Assembly (NCBI GenBank): GCA_004322045.1
Contig: SCRN01000040.1
Location: forward strand, 372,001-436,000
DNA from: Paraburkholderia sp.
GTDB lineage: Bacteria > Pseudomonadota > Gammaproteobacteria > Burkholderiales > Burkholderiaceae
DNA: 64,000 nucleotides
Direction of reading: 5' to 3'
The translations under genes were made by a program, and so were the position numbers. The notes beneath the pieces are model-generated. The model saw only the letters and a program-made list of their open reading frames with translations. It had not been told where the DNA came from and made no database searches. Position 1 is the first letter of the stretch; every line of letters begins with the position of its first letter. Positions 1 through 9,349 of the stretch are shown here, in pieces.

Positions 1-226
1 ATCACGATTCGCATGTCCTGATTCCCCACGGTCGTTGAGCGCGCGAGGCGTCGATCGCTTCGCGATTGACGCGCGCCGTCGTTGCCCAACCCCTTGTATA
101 ACCGAAGCCGGTGCACTCGACTGCGTCCTGGGACACATCCAGCGGCGCAACGCCGGTTCCCGCGGCGGATAACCCGACCCACCGAGCACCGGGCGCCGGG
201 CACTGAATGCGGCGAGCAAGCGCAAG

Positions 227-1351
227 TCATGCCATCAGCGCAATCGTCTTTCGAAAGCGGGCAAGCGAAAGCGCGAACAGGACCGAGCCGATCGTCGCGA
301 GCGCGAGAAACGGCACCCAGACGGCGTCGAAACCCGCGCCCCGATAGAGGATCGCCTGAGCGAGCTCGACGAAATGCGTCGTGGGCGCCGCGAGCATGAC
401 TTCTTGCACGAGCTTGGGCATGCTCTCTCGCGGCGTCACGCTGCCCGACAACAGTTGCAGCGGGATCAGCACGAGCACCATCAGCATGCCGAACTGAGGC
501 ATGCTGCGGGCGAGCGTCGCGAGAAAAATGCCCATCGACGTCGCGGCGAACAGATGCAACGCCGCGCCCAGCATGAACAAGGCCACCGAGCCTTGGATCG
601 GCACATGCAAAGCGCCGCGCACGACGAGCGTGAGCGATAGGAACGCAGCCGTCAGCACGACGAGCCCCATCGACCACACCTTCGCAACCATGATTTCCAG
701 CGGCGTTACGGGCATGACGAGCAAATGCTCGACCGTCCCGTGCTCGCGCTCGCGGATCAGCGCCGCGCCCGTGAGAATGATCGACAACATGGTGACATTG
801 TTGATGATCTCCATCAGCGCGCCGAACCACGCGTGCTCGAGATTCGGGTTGAAGCGCATGTGCATGGCCAAATCGACCGGGACGGGCGCCACGCCTTTCT
901 CGCGCGCCAGAAAATCGCGCACCTCGCCTAGCACGATCTGCTGCACGTAGCCGCTGCCCGTGAAGGCCTGACTCATGCGCGTCGCGTCGACGTTCAGTTG
1001 AATCTGCGTTTGCCGACCGGCTAGCGCGTCGCGCTGAAAGTTCGGCGGAATATCGAGCGCAAACGTGAAGCGCCCCAGATCGAGCCCGTGGTCGACGCCG
1101 GCGGCATCGACCAGCAAAGGCGGCGAAAATTGCGGCGGAAAGAATGCCGAGACAATGCGTTGCGCGAGCGGCGAAGCGTCTTCGTCGACGATCGCAATCG
1201 GCGCCATATGCAGCGTTTCAGGCTGCGCCGTGGCGGCCGCATAGATCGAGGCCGTGAACGTGTACACGATGAGCACGAGCATCATCGGGTCGCGCGCCAA
1301 GCTCCAGAGTTCCTTGACGCCGAGCCGGTAGATCGTCGAAAGCACGCGCAC
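227..1351 (-). CDS. yhhJ: ABC-2 type permease, YhhJ-like (last gene of efflux operon)
   Basis: 374 aa inner-membrane permease of the ABC-2 family, probably the partner permease of the RbbA-type protein encoded just upstream. One N-terminal membrane segment (about residues 22-42) is followed by a large periplasmic region and then about five hydrophobic segments in the C-terminal half, the usual ABC-2 layout. The start is GTG at 1351, placed immediately after the TGA of the upstream gene (1352-1354) with no gap, so translation is probably coupled. The gene order HlyD, RbbA, YhhJ is the same as in the E. coli yhiI-rbbA-yhhJ cluster, which supports the assignment. The exported substrate cannot be told from sequence. 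Confidence 0.88.
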   Translation of the reverse strand: MRVLSTIYRLGVKELWSLARDPMMLVLIVYTFTASIYAAATAQPETLHMAPIAIVDEDASPLAQRIVSAFFPPQFSPPLLVDAAGVDHGLDLGRFTFALDIPPNFQRDALAGRQTQIQLNVDATRMSQAFTGSGYVQQIVLGEVRDFLAREKGVAPVPVDLAMHMRFNPNLEHAWFGALMEIINNVTMLSIILTGAALIREREHGTVEHLLVMPVTPLEIMVAKVWSMGLVVLTAAFLSLTLVVRGALHVPIQGSVALFMLGAALHLFAATSMGIFLATLARSMPQFGMLMVLVLIPLQLLSGSVTPRESMPKLVQEVMLAAPTTHFVELAQAILYRGAGFDAVWVPFLALATIGSVLFALSLARFRKTIALMA

Positions 1352-4138
1352 TCAGACCTCCTGTTTGCGCAACAGCGCGACGGTGGCGCCCAGCAGGACC
1401 GGGATCGCGATGGCAAGCGGCAGAAAATGCGCGCGAAGGTCGGCAAATCCAAGCGCCTTGTTGAATACGCCCCGGCTGATCGCGAACATGTAGGTCGCCG
1501 GGTACGCTTGGCCGATCAAGCGGCCCGTTCCCTCCATCGACGAGACCGGATTGATGAGGCCGCAAAATTCCACCGCCGGAATCAGCGTGCCGATCAGCGT
1601 GAAGAACATCGCCGCAATTTGGCTGCGTGTGAACGTCGATGCCAGCAAGCCGAATGCGGTCGACACCACGTTGAACAGCAGGACGGCCAGCAGCAATGTC
1701 GGCAGACTGCCTTTGACGGGCACATCGAAGGCGAAGCGCGCCAGCAACGCCATCAACGCGAAGTTCAGCATGGCGAGCAGGACATACGGCACTTGTTTGC
1801 CGAGGAGAAACTCCATGCGCGTCACCGGCGTGACGTAAAGATTGACGATAGAGCCGAGTTCGCGCTCGCGCACGACCGCCAACGCCGTGAGCATCGCCGG
1901 CAGCATCAGCAACAACAGCGGAATCACGGCCGGCACCATGGCCGGCAAACTTTTCACGTCGGGGTTGTAGCGGAACCGCGTTTCGATCGTAATCTGCGCG
2001 GCGCTATCCACGCCCAACCGGTGGCGCAGTTGATCGCGCAGCCACTGCTCGTGCATGCCCAGCATGTAGCCCCGAATCGTCTCCGCACGCAGCGGCATGG
2101 CGCCGTCGATCCAAACGCCGATCTGCACCGGCCGTGCGTGCGACAGGTCGCGCCCGAAGCTCGGCGGAATTTCGATCGCAAGCGACAGCTTCCCTGCTCG
2201 CATGCGTCGATCGAGGTCCTCGTAATCACTGACCGGCCGCTGTTCGATGAAGTAGCGTGAGCCTGCAATGTTCAAAGCGTAGTCGCGGCTCAGCTCCGAT
2301 TGATCGCGATCGAGGACGGCAAAGGTCAGATTCTCGACGTCGAGGCTGATCCCAAGCCCAATGACGCACATCAGGACGAGCGAGCCCAACAGCGCGAGGG
2401 CGGCGCGCACCGGGTCACGACGCAGTTCCAGTGCTTCGCGCCAAACATACGTGAGCGCGCGAGAAGGACTGAAGCCGCGCCGCGCGACCGAAGGCGCCGG
2501 CGGCGCCGCAGACTGCGCGGCCGGCGCGTCATCGGGCACGGCCGCCTTCCCCCCTTCGGCGTCGACCAAGTACGCGACGAACGCGTCCTCCAAGTTCTTT
2601 GCGCCGCGTGCGCGCACGATTTCGGCCGGCGCCCCGCTCGCGAGCACGCGCCCCGCATGCATGAGCGAGATCCGATCGCAGCGCGCGGCCTCGTTCATGA
2701 AGTGCGTCGAGATGAAGATCGTCACACGATCGCGTCGCGAGAGATCGAGCATCAGTCGCCAAAACTCATCGCGCGCAACCGGGTCCACACCCGAGGTGGG
2801 CTCGTCCAGAATCAGCATCTCGGGGCGATGCACCATCGCGACCGCAAGCGACAAACGCTGCCGCATCCCGAGCGCCAGTCGGTCCGGCAACGCGTCGAGC
2901 ACTTCGGTCAGGCCGAAGCGCTCGCTCATTTGCACCACGCGCTCGGCGATCTTGTCTTCTTCGACCTGAAACAACCGCGCGTGCAACACGAGATTTTGCC
3001 GAACCGTCAGTTCGCTATAGAGCGAGAACGCCTGCGACATGTAGCCGACGCGCCGGCGCGTATCGATATCCTTCGGGTCGACTTCTTTGCCGAACAAGGT
3101 GGCCTTGCCTTCGCTCGCGCTCAAGAGCCCGGTCAGCATCTTCATCGTCGTCGATTTGCCGCAACCGTTCGAGCCGAGAACCCCGAAGATCTCCCCGCGG
3201 CGAATGCGAAAGCTCACGTGATCGACCGCCACGAAATCGCCGAAGCGCATCGTCAAACCTTCCGCCTCGATCGCCGCGTCCTCGTCCTCGCCCTCTCCTG
3301 CGACCCACGGCTCCACCGCGACCGGCCGGTACTCGCCGCGCCGCGCTTGCGGCAGCAAGGCGATGAAGGCCGCCTCGAGCGTGTCGGCGCCCGTTTGCGC
3401 GAGCAGCGCTTGCGGCGAGCCGACCGCGAGCACCCGGCCCGCATTCATCGCCACGAGCCAGTCGAAGCGCTGCGCTTCGTCCATATAAGCGGTCGCAACG
3501 ACCACCGTCATCGCGGGACGCTCGGCGCGCAGCGCCGCGATCAAGGTCCAAAATTGCGCTCTCGCAAGCGGATCGACGCCCGTCGTCGGTTCATCGAGGA
3601 TCAACAGGTCGGGGTCGTGAATCAACGCACAGCACAGCCCGAGCTTTTGCTTCATGCCACCCGATAACTTGCCTGCCGGGCGCGCGAGAAACGGATAAAG
3701 CCCCGTGCTGCGCGTCAGCGCATCGATACGGCGCCGGCGCTGCGCAGCGTCATGCCCGAACAAGCGCGCGAAGAACTGCAAGTTCTCTTCGACGGACAGC
3801 GTCGCGTACAAATTTTTGCCGAGCCCCTGCGGCATATAAGCGATGCGCGGGCACACGGCCTCTCGGTGGCGCGCCGAGCGCATGTCGCCGCCGAGCGCGG
3901 ACACTCCGCCGGTCTGGATCACGCGCGCGCCGGCGGCGAGCGCCAGCAGGCTCGACTTGCCTACCCCGTCCGGCCCGATCAAGCCGACGATCTTGCCGGC
4001 CGGGATCGCGATCGTCACGTGCTCGAGCGCGACGGTCTTGCCGTAATGCAAGCTTACGTTGGACATGCGCACGGCTGCGGTCGCGTCGTCGGTGGACGCG
4101 ACGCGCTCCGCCGCCGGCGTTTGGCGCGTATCGCTCAC
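1352..4138 (-). CDS. rbbA: RbbA-type ABC transporter: two ATPase domains fused to an ABC-2 permease
   Basis: 928 aa fusion protein. The first ATPase domain has Walker A GPDGVGKS near residue 56, signature LSGGMKQK and Walker B LLILDEP. The second has Walker A GSNGCGKS near residue 321 and Walker B MLILDEP, but its signature is the altered LALGMRQR, a variation typical of this family. From about residue 560 a permease domain follows, with one membrane segment, a periplasmic loop and about five C-terminal membrane segments. E. coli RbbA (YhiH) has the same architecture and about 910 residues. I place the start at GTG 4138, which overlaps the upstream stop as GTGA; a TTG at 4198 would add 20 residues and a long overlap. 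E. coli RbbA has been described as a ribosome-associated ATPase, but in this operon a drug or lipid exporter role is more natural. Confidence 0.9.
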   Translation of the reverse strand: MSDTRQTPAAERVASTDDATAAVRMSNVSLHYGKTVALEHVTIAIPAGKIVGLIGPDGVGKSSLLALAAGARVIQTGGVSALGGDMRSARHREAVCPRIAYMPQGLGKNLYATLSVEENLQFFARLFGHDAAQRRRRIDALTRSTGLYPFLARPAGKLSGGMKQKLGLCCALIHDPDLLILDEPTTGVDPLARAQFWTLIAALRAERPAMTVVVATAYMDEAQRFDWLVAMNAGRVLAVGSPQALLAQTGADTLEAAFIALLPQARRGEYRPVAVEPWVAGEGEDEDAAIEAEGLTMRFGDFVAVDHVSFRIRRGEIFGVLGSNGCGKSTTMKMLTGLLSASEGKATLFGKEVDPKDIDTRRRVGYMSQAFSLYSELTVRQNLVLHARLFQVEEDKIAERVVQMSERFGLTEVLDALPDRLALGMRQRLSLAVAMVHRPEMLILDEPTSGVDPVARDEFWRLMLDLSRRDRVTIFISTHFMNEAARCDRISLMHAGRVLASGAPAEIVRARGAKNLEDAFVAYLVDAEGGKAAVPDDAPAAQSAAPPAPSVARRGFSPSRALTYVWREALELRRDPVRAALALLGSLVLMCVIGLGISLDVENLTFAVLDRDQSELSRDYALNIAGSRYFIEQRPVSDYEDLDRRMRAGKLSLAIEIPPSFGRDLSHARPVQIGVWIDGAMPLRAETIRGYMLGMHEQWLRDQLRHRLGVDSAAQITIETRFRYNPDVKSLPAMVPAVIPLLLLMLPAMLTALAVVRERELGSIVNLYVTPVTRMEFLLGKQVPYVLLAMLNFALMALLARFAFDVPVKGSLPTLLLAVLLFNVVSTAFGLLASTFTRSQIAAMFFTLIGTLIPAVEFCGLINPVSSMEGTGRLIGQAYPATYMFAISRGVFNKALGFADLRAHFLPLAIAIPVLLGATVALLRKQEV

Positions 4139-5208
4139 TGCGGAACCTTGATGGCCAGCTCGCTCGGCCAAGCCGCCTTCGGATCGAGCTTGACCCAAGC
4201 CACACCGGGCACGCCGGTCTTCACGATCGTGAGATGCTTGAGCAGCAAGTCGCGGTTGATGCGCGCTTTCACGCGGAACATCAGCTTTTGCCGTTCGCTT
4301 TGCGTCTCGACGGTTTTGGGCGTGAACTGCGCCGTGCTCGCCACGAACGAAACCGAAGCCGGAATCACATACTGCGGCGCCGCGTCCAACACGAGGCGCA
4401 CTTCGCTACCCATCGCGACCTTGCCGGCCACCGTCTCGGGCAGGAAGAACGTCATGTAGACGTCCGATAGATCCACGAGGTTCAGGACCTTGCCACCTGC
4501 GGGGAGCACTTCGCCGGCTTGGGCGATGCGGTATTGCACCCGGCCGTCGCGCGGCGCGGCGAGGTTGCTGTCGTCGATCTCCGATTGCACGCGTGCGATC
4601 GTTGCGTTGGCGGCCGCCACGGCCGAGCGCGCTGCGACGAGCTGCGCGCGCGTCGCCTCGATCGCCGCTTGCGCCGCGCCCACCTGCGCAACGGCCGCTT
4701 GCACGGTCGCTTGCATGCCGCGTACGCGCGCGCGATCGTCGTCGCGTTCCTGCATCGACGATGCGCCTTCGCGCGAAAGCGTCTCCGATCGCTCTAGACG
4801 CCGTCGCGCCGCATCGAGTTCGCTGTTGCGTTGCGCGACGACGGCCTGGGCAGCGACTTTATCGCTCTCGCGCAGCGCGACCTGAGCTGCAACGCTCGCC
4901 ACCGTATTGACCGCTTGCTGCGCGCGCGCACGTGCTTCGTCCAGCTGCGCACTCAACGATTGGACCTCCATCTTCGCGAGCGGTTGGCCGGCTTTGACGA
5001 AGTCGCCCTCGTCGACGAAGATGCTGTCGACGCGGCCGGGCAACTTCGTCGCGACATCGATCTCCGTTGCCTCGATACGTCCGTTTCCGCTCGCAAAGCC
5101 CTCCCCAGGCCCGCTTGGCCGGGAATTGAGCCATGCATAGCCGCCGGCCAGGGCAATTGCCGCTGCGGCCGCAAGGGCGATCGTCGCTGATTGCCTCGTG
5201 ATCTTCAT
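4135..5208 (-). CDS. HlyD family periplasmic adaptor (membrane fusion protein)
   Basis: 357 aa. An N-terminal signal anchor (about residues 9-27) is followed by a biotinyl-lipoyl-like half motif ([18 protein letters not shown]), a long alanine- and glutamine-rich coiled-coil hairpin (about residues 75-215), the second lipoyl half ([19 protein letters not shown]) and a beta-barrel domain. This is the order expected of an adaptor that joins an inner-membrane ABC exporter to an outer-membrane channel. The ATG at 5208 overlaps the upstream stop as ATGA, and its own stop overlaps the GTG of the next gene, so the operon is translationally chained. It corresponds to YhiI in the E. coli cluster. Confidence 0.93.
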   Translation of the reverse strand: MKITRQSATIALAAAAAIALAGGYAWLNSRPSGPGEGFASGNGRIEATEIDVATKLPGRVDSIFVDEGDFVKAGQPLAKMEVQSLSAQLDEARARAQQAVNTVASVAAQVALRESDKVAAQAVVAQRNSELDAARRRLERSETLSREGASSMQERDDDRARVRGMQATVQAAVAQVGAAQAAIEATRAQLVAARSAVAAANATIARVQSEIDDSNLAAPRDGRVQYRIAQAGEVLPAGGKVLNLVDLSDVYMTFFLPETVAGKVAMGSEVRLVLDAAPQYVIPASVSFVASTAQFTPKTVETQSERQKLMFRVKARINRDLLLKHLTIVKTGVPGVAWVKLDPKAAWPSELAIKVPQ

Positions 5209-6773
5209 GGTGTGGATGAGTGAGTGTCGTTGGGCGCGGCCGCCATGCCGCCGCTATCGTCCGCGTTGCGCATCGTCGCGCCGCCAAGCGCCGTGTAGAG
5301 CGCCACGCGGCTCGAAAGCAGCGCGCGACGCAATTGCACGAGCTGCTGCTGCGCCGCTAGCAAATCGCGCTGCGCGTCGAGAACTTCGAGAAATGGTGTG
5401 GCGCCGTCGTCGTACCGCAACCGCGCGAGGCGAGCGCGCTCCGTTTGCGCGGCGAGCGTCGCGCGGGCGGTTTGGACTTGCTCGCCAAGCCACGCACGCG
5501 CCGACAGCGCATCGGCGACATCGCGGAACGCATTCTGAATCGCGCTTTCGTATTGAGCCACCGCTTCGTCTCGCCGCGCCTTCGCCAGGGCGAGATTGGC
5601 CCGATTGCGCCCGGCATCGAAGATCGGCAGCGCAAGGTTAGGGACGAACGCCCACATGCCCGTGCCGGACGAGATCAGCTTGCTGAGTTCGGTGCTGCTC
5701 GCGCCTACCGAGCTAGTCAGCGCAATGCGCGGAAAGAACGCGGCGCGCGCGGCGCCGATGTTCGCATTAGCGGCTCGCAAACGATGCTCAGCGGCAATGA
5801 TGTCGGGGCGCGCTTCGAGTAGCGCAGATGGCAAGCCCGGTTCGAGCGTGGGCATCACCGCGGCGTCGTCGAGCGGCCGCTCGCTCCCGCCGAGTTGGGC
5901 GGGCGCGCCTATCAGGACGTCGAGCGCATGGGCCTGTGCCGCTCGCGCTTGCTGCAACTGCGCCCCGAGCGTGCGCGCCTGTTCGAGCAAGATTTCCGAT
6001 TGCTCGAAATCGAGCTTGGAGGTCGACCCGACTTCGTAGCGACGCCGAAAGATATGCAGCGATCTCTCGCGGCTTGCGATCGTCTCGCGCGTGAAAGCGA
6101 TACGCTCGTCCAGTTCGCATAGGCCGAAGTAGGCATCGGCGATGTGGGCGACCAAGCTCAATGTCACGGCGCGTCGCGCCGCTTCGCTTGCGAGGAGATC
6201 TTCGAGCGACGCCGCACTCGTATCGCGCAGCCGCCCCCACAAGTCGATCTCCCAACTGCTTTGCAATAGCCCCGCGTCGTACACGGTCGCGACGATCGGC
6301 GTGGGCGCCAGCAATCCGCTGGGCAACCGGAACCGCGCGGCGGTTGCCGTCGCGTCGATGCTCGGCAACTGCGCGGCGCGGCGCAAACCGTATACGGCAC
6401 GCGCTTGCTCGATCCGCGCCGTCGCGATGCGCAAATCCCGATTGTTCGACAGCGCTTGCGCGATCAACGCGCGCAAGCGCGGATCGACGAAATAGTTGCG
6501 CCATTCGGGCAACTCAGGCGACGCCACTCGCTGCGAGGGCTCGCCCGCCTGGGTCGCTGCGTCATCACGCGAATCACTGGAATAACTGTCCGGCACAGGC
6601 AGGGCGGGACGGGTGTAGTGCGGTGCGAGCGACACGCAGCCTGTCAAAGCGAGCAGACATGCGAGCGTCGAGACACCGGCCTGCCACGCCCGGCGTGTCG
6701 GCCGGTGCGACCGGATGCCGCCGTGACGTGGCGGCGTCGGCTCGTGTTGGGGGGGAAATGCGAAATCGCGCAT
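5205..6773 (-). CDS. RND/ABC efflux outer-membrane lipoprotein, NodT/OprM family
   Basis: 522 aa outer-membrane factor, first gene of the exporter operon. A lipoprotein signal ends in the lipobox LTGC with Cys46, and the mature part begins with the usual VSLAPHYTRPALPVP stretch. Two repeated halves rich in alanine and arginine form the coiled-coil barrel, each with the SWEIDLWGR / FPRIALTSS type motifs of the family. The length is normal. The N-terminus before the signal is longer than usual (about 28 basic, proline-rich residues), so translation could start a little later, but I see no better start codon with a ribosome site. An FNR-like box and a TATAAA hexamer lie upstream. Confidence 0.92.
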   Translation of the reverse strand: MRDFAFPPQHEPTPPRHGGIRSHRPTRRAWQAGVSTLACLLALTGCVSLAPHYTRPALPVPDSYSSDSRDDAATQAGEPSQRVASPELPEWRNYFVDPRLRALIAQALSNNRDLRIATARIEQARAVYGLRRAAQLPSIDATATAARFRLPSGLLAPTPIVATVYDAGLLQSSWEIDLWGRLRDTSAASLEDLLASEAARRAVTLSLVAHIADAYFGLCELDERIAFTRETIASRERSLHIFRRRYEVGSTSKLDFEQSEILLEQARTLGAQLQQARAAQAHALDVLIGAPAQLGGSERPLDDAAVMPTLEPGLPSALLEARPDIIAAEHRLRAANANIGAARAAFFPRIALTSSVGASSTELSKLISSGTGMWAFVPNLALPIFDAGRNRANLALAKARRDEAVAQYESAIQNAFRDVADALSARAWLGEQVQTARATLAAQTERARLARLRYDDGATPFLEVLDAQRDLLAAQQQLVQLRRALLSSRVALYTALGGATMRNADDSGGMAAAPNDTHSSTP

Positions 6774-6870
6774 GAAGACGCCGTTCGAGGTTGCTTGGCC
6801 CGCTGCCGCTCATTGGGCAGCGTCGATCGCGGCGGCTTCGAGCCAATACACCGCTGGGATCGCTGACCCC

Positions 6871-6942
6871 TTTATATCCGAGCAAACCCTTATGCCATCT
6901 TGATCCACGTCAAGGGAGGTCCGACCGTGCAGTCGTTAACAT
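6871..6942. promoter_or_regulatory. Divergent FNR/Anr-type promoter between efflux operon and tetR-family gene
   Basis: The sequence TTGATCCACGTCAA at 6900-6913 differs from the FNR/Anr consensus TTGAT-N4-ATCAA at one base. On the minus strand a TATAAA hexamer (6876-6871) ends 35.5 bp from the box centre, and on the plus strand TAACAT (6937-6942) ends the same distance away. This is the geometry of class II FNR-activated promoters (box centred near -41.5) in both directions, so one dimer could serve both the exporter operon and the TetR gene. Box and hexamers are read directly; activity is inferred. Confidence 0.5.
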
Positions 6943-7017
6943 CCTCGAATTGCCCTAACCTGGACGAGAGCGCGTTTTGCGTCTCCCATTCGTCACGAAC
7001 CTTCAGCGCCGACCGCC

Positions 7018-7668
7018 ATGCATGCCCTCTCCGCTCAACTGCTCCCCGATACGCGGCGTCGCCGGCTGCCGCCCGATGTTCGCGTCGCGCAAATCCTCGA
7101 TGCCGCGTACGACGTGTTTTCCACCCGCGGATTTCCGCATACGCGCATCGACGATATTGCCGCGCGTGCGGGGTTGTCCAAAGGCGGCATCTACGCGCAT
7201 TTCGAAAGCAAGGATGAAATATTCGAGGCGTTGCTCAATCGCACGTTAAAGCCGATCGGCATCGACGAGCCCGCCCTGTATCGCGATCCGGTCACCGTTG
7301 AGCGTATCGTCGATTTACTCGGCAACCGTCTTTATTCGTGGGCCGTGAGCGCGCCGGCCGTCGCGACGCTGCGCCTGTTGATCGCGGAGAGCGCGCGCGT
7401 TCCCAACGCCGTCGAGCGGTGGCGCTGCTATATGGATCGAACGATCGTCGCGGCGGTGCGCACCCTCATCGTCAAAGGCGTGCGCGAGGGCACGTTGCGC
7501 GACGGCATCGCGGCGCGATCGCCGTCTCTGTTGATCGCGCCGATCGCACAGGCCTGCCTTGCCGAAGTCCTGCGGACAGACGAGCCGAAAACCGGCGAAC
7601 TCGATCGCGCCCGGGCCGATTACGCTCGCTTGTTGCACGAGTTGCTGGGGTTGCGCCACGCCGCTTAG
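7018..7668 (+). CDS. TetR/AcrR family transcriptional regulator
   Basis: 216 aa. The N-terminal helix-turn-helix (about residues 22-66) carries the family pattern ILDAAYDVFSTRGF followed by IDDIAARAGLSKGGIYAHF. The C-terminal ligand-binding domain is all-helical and resembles that of regulators next to efflux operons. The gene is divergent from the four-gene exporter operon with a 244-bp shared promoter region, so it probably represses that operon and itself. The ATG at 7018 is the first in frame ahead of the DNA-binding domain. The ligand is unknown. Confidence 0.9.
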   Translation: MHALSAQLLPDTRRRRLPPDVRVAQILDAAYDVFSTRGFPHTRIDDIAARAGLSKGGIYAHFESKDEIFEALLNRTLKPIGIDEPALYRDPVTVERIVDLLGNRLYSWAVSAPAVATLRLLIAESARVPNAVERWRCYMDRTIVAAVRTLIVKGVREGTLRDGIAARSPSLLIAPIAQACLAEVLRTDEPKTGELDRARADYARLLHELLGLRHAA

Positions 7669-7711
7669 GCCCTCGGCGTAACGGCCTCGACGGCGAGAAG
7701 CTTCGCGGCAG

Positions 7712-7752
7712 TTGACCAATGTCAACCTGCTTGGTTCGCGCCGGCGAACAAT
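7712..7752 (+). promoter_or_regulatory. FNR/Anr-type promoter of the HPF-like gene
   Basis: A perfect palindrome TTGACCAATGTCAA (7712-7725) of the form TTGAC-N4-GTCAA is followed by AACAAT at 7747-7752, ending 33.5 bp from the centre. This matches class II FNR/Anr spacing and predicts a transcript start near 7759, about 109 bp before the ATG of the HPF-like gene. The palindrome and spacing are seen; regulation is inferred. Confidence 0.5.
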
Positions 7753-7867
7753 GGAGTCGGGGCGCGGATCGCCCGCGCATGGGCGCCGTCCCAGCGCCGA
7801 CCGCATGCACGATCGAAGGAAGCGCTTGCGCCCCGTTACTCTCTTTGGCCCATCGACTCAACCGATT

Positions 7868-8188
7868 ATGAAACTACCCCTGGAAATCTCATTCGAAGGC
7901 CTGGACCGTTCGGCGGCGCTCGAAGACGCCGTGCGCAAGCACGCCGACAAGCTCGAGCAGCACCACGGCGACATCGTGCGCTGCCGCGTCGCCATCGTCT
8001 GCGACGGCAAGCACAAGCATCAGGGCAAGCCGTTCGCCGTCGCGATCGATCTGACGATCCCCGGACAGGAGATCGTCTCGAACCGCGCAGGCGACGAAGA
8101 CGTCTACGTGGCGGTGCACGACGCCTTCAAGGCGGTATCGCGCCAACTCGATCAAATCGCGCAGGCGCGGCAAGCCAAACGCGTTTGA
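7868..8188 (+). CDS. HPF/RaiA family ribosome-associated (hibernation factor-like) protein
   Basis: 106 aa. It matches the short HPF/RaiA fold, beta-alpha-beta-beta-beta-alpha: an N-terminal MKLPLEISFEGLDRS strand, helix EDAVRKHADKLEQ, central strands and the C-terminal helix with DVYVAVHDAFKAVSRQLDQ. Such proteins bind the 30S decoding region and silence ribosomes in stationary or starved cells. No C-terminal dimerisation domain of long HPF is present. The ATG at 7868 is chosen because family similarity starts at MKLPLE; a longer in-frame reading to 7712 would run through the FNR-like box. Together with that box, it may act in ribosome hibernation at low oxygen. Confidence 0.82.
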   Translation: MKLPLEISFEGLDRSAALEDAVRKHADKLEQHHGDIVRCRVAIVCDGKHKHQGKPFAVAIDLTIPGQEIVSNRAGDEDVYVAVHDAFKAVSRQLDQIAQARQAKRV

Positions 8189-8263
8189 GTGCCCTGTCGA
8201 CTCCGCGCCGCACGCGCGGGGCTTTGGCCGGCGTATGCCTCGAATCGGCGCACACCGGCCCTT

Positions 8264-8524
8264 CTAATCGTCATCGCCCTCGTCATCGCCCTCCTCGGCT
8301 CGCAAAATCTCGAAGACGCGCGCGGCTTTCCCGTGCAATTCGTAATCGAGCCTGCGCTCCTGCAGTTGATCGGAGCGATACCTCGTATAAGCGTCGAGCA
8401 CTTCGGCGCTGGTCGCGCCGATATCGACGATTTGGGCGATCACCTCGTCTTCGAGCTCCCCGACGATCTGACGAATATCGCTGGCCGTTGCGGCCTGTAG
8501 TCGCGTTCTGTCATCGGCATTCAT
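8264..8524 (-). CDS. Unknown acidic 86-aa protein downstream of narI
   Basis: 86 aa, no family recognised. The sequence is mostly helical and ends in a very acidic tail (EEGDDEGDDD). The ATG at 8524 has a good ribosome site (GGAGA) a few bases upstream; an upstream in-frame start at 8563 lacks one. It lies 111 bp downstream of narI on the same strand, so it could be read as the last gene of the nar transcript unless the hairpin at 8591-8617 stops transcription. It converges on the HPF-like gene 75 bp away. Confidence 0.6.
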   Translation of the reverse strand: MNADDRTRLQAATASDIRQIVGELEDEVIAQIVDIGATSAEVLDAYTRYRSDQLQERRLDYELHGKAARVFEILRAEEGDDEGDDD

Positions 8525-8590
8525 CGTGCTTTCTCCGATAGGCGTCCAGGGCCCAACGACCAACGAAGACGCCAGTCAATCCAACGATGC

Positions 8591-8617
8591 AGGCCGGCGT
8601 TCCGACGTTGCCGGCCT
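8591..8617 (-). terminator. GC-rich hairpin after narI (possible terminator or processing stem)
   Basis: AGGCCGGC (8591-8598) pairs perfectly with GCCGGCCT (8610-8617) across an 11-base loop. There is no T-run on either side, so it is not a standard intrinsic terminator; it could attenuate transcription or protect the 3' end of the nar messenger. Confidence 0.35.
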
Positions 8618-8635
8618 ACCCTAGGGCGCAGCCTA

Positions 8636-9349
8636 TCAACCGTTGCGCCGCGCGCCCGCGCTCAAGCGCCGCGAGCGCACGAGCTGATATGGGCGCAACG
8701 CATAGGCCACCGTCCCGAACCCACTCCAAATATGCACGAGGCGCGTGAATGGGAACAGCAAAAACACGGTCATCCCGAGCACTAGATGCAACTTGAACGG
8801 CCATAGCACCGATGCCATGGCGCTCGCATCGGGACGCAATGTGACGATGTGCTGCGCCCAATCGGCCAATACCAGCATCTCATGTGCATCGGCGCGCTGC
8901 GCATAGGAGAACGGCAGCGTCAAGAGCCCCAGGCACAATTGCACCCACAGCACGATGAGCAGCGCCAAATCGGTGCGACGGCTCGTTTTGCGGATGCGCG
9001 GGTCGAACATGCGTCGATGCAGCAACATCGTCAAACCGATGAAGCACAGCGTGCCGGCCGTCCCGCCCGATACGATCGCCAGCATTTGCTTCTGCGAAGC
9101 CGTGATGAAGGCCGAGTAAAGCGCGTGCGGGGTCAGCAGGCCAAACGTGTGACCGAACAGCAGGAACAGCACCCCCACGTGAAAGAGATTGCTGCCCCAA
9201 CGCAACTGCGCATGCCGCAACAACTGCGACGAATCGCTTTTCCACGCGTATTGAGCCCGCTCGAACCGTCCCAGACTGCCGATCAAGAACACCGTCAGGC
9301 AGACGTACGGATAGACCGAGAAAAAGAACGTATTCAAAGAAGTGCTCAT
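8636..9349 (-). CDS. narI: Respiratory nitrate reductase gamma subunit (cytochrome b)
   Basis: 237 aa membrane subunit of NarGHI that takes electrons from quinol through two b-type hemes. About five membrane segments are visible, beginning with FFFSVYPYVCLTVFLIGSL, with histidines in HVGVLFLLFGHTFG and in the C-terminal LHLVLGMTVFLLFPFTRLVH helix that fit the heme ligands. The length is normal. The ATG at 9349 overlaps the narJ stop as ATGA; the longer upstream reading frame is only narJ in another frame. Last enzyme gene of the nar operon. Confidence 0.96.
   Translation of the reverse strand: MSTSLNTFFFSVYPYVCLTVFLIGSLGRFERAQYAWKSDSSQLLRHAQLRWGSNLFHVGVLFLLFGHTFGLLTPHALYSAFITASQKQMLAIVSGGTAGTLCFIGLTMLLHRRMFDPRIRKTSRRTDLALLIVLWVQLCLGLLTLPFSYAQRADAHEMLVLADWAQHIVTLRPDASAMASVLWPFKLHLVLGMTVFLLFPFTRLVHIWSGFGTVAYALRPYQLVRSRRLSAGARRNG

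Noticed and set aside
1088-3667. Plus-strand open frames of 390 and 455 codons opposite the permease and rbbA
   Set aside because: Shadows of the exporter genes with no recognisable motifs.
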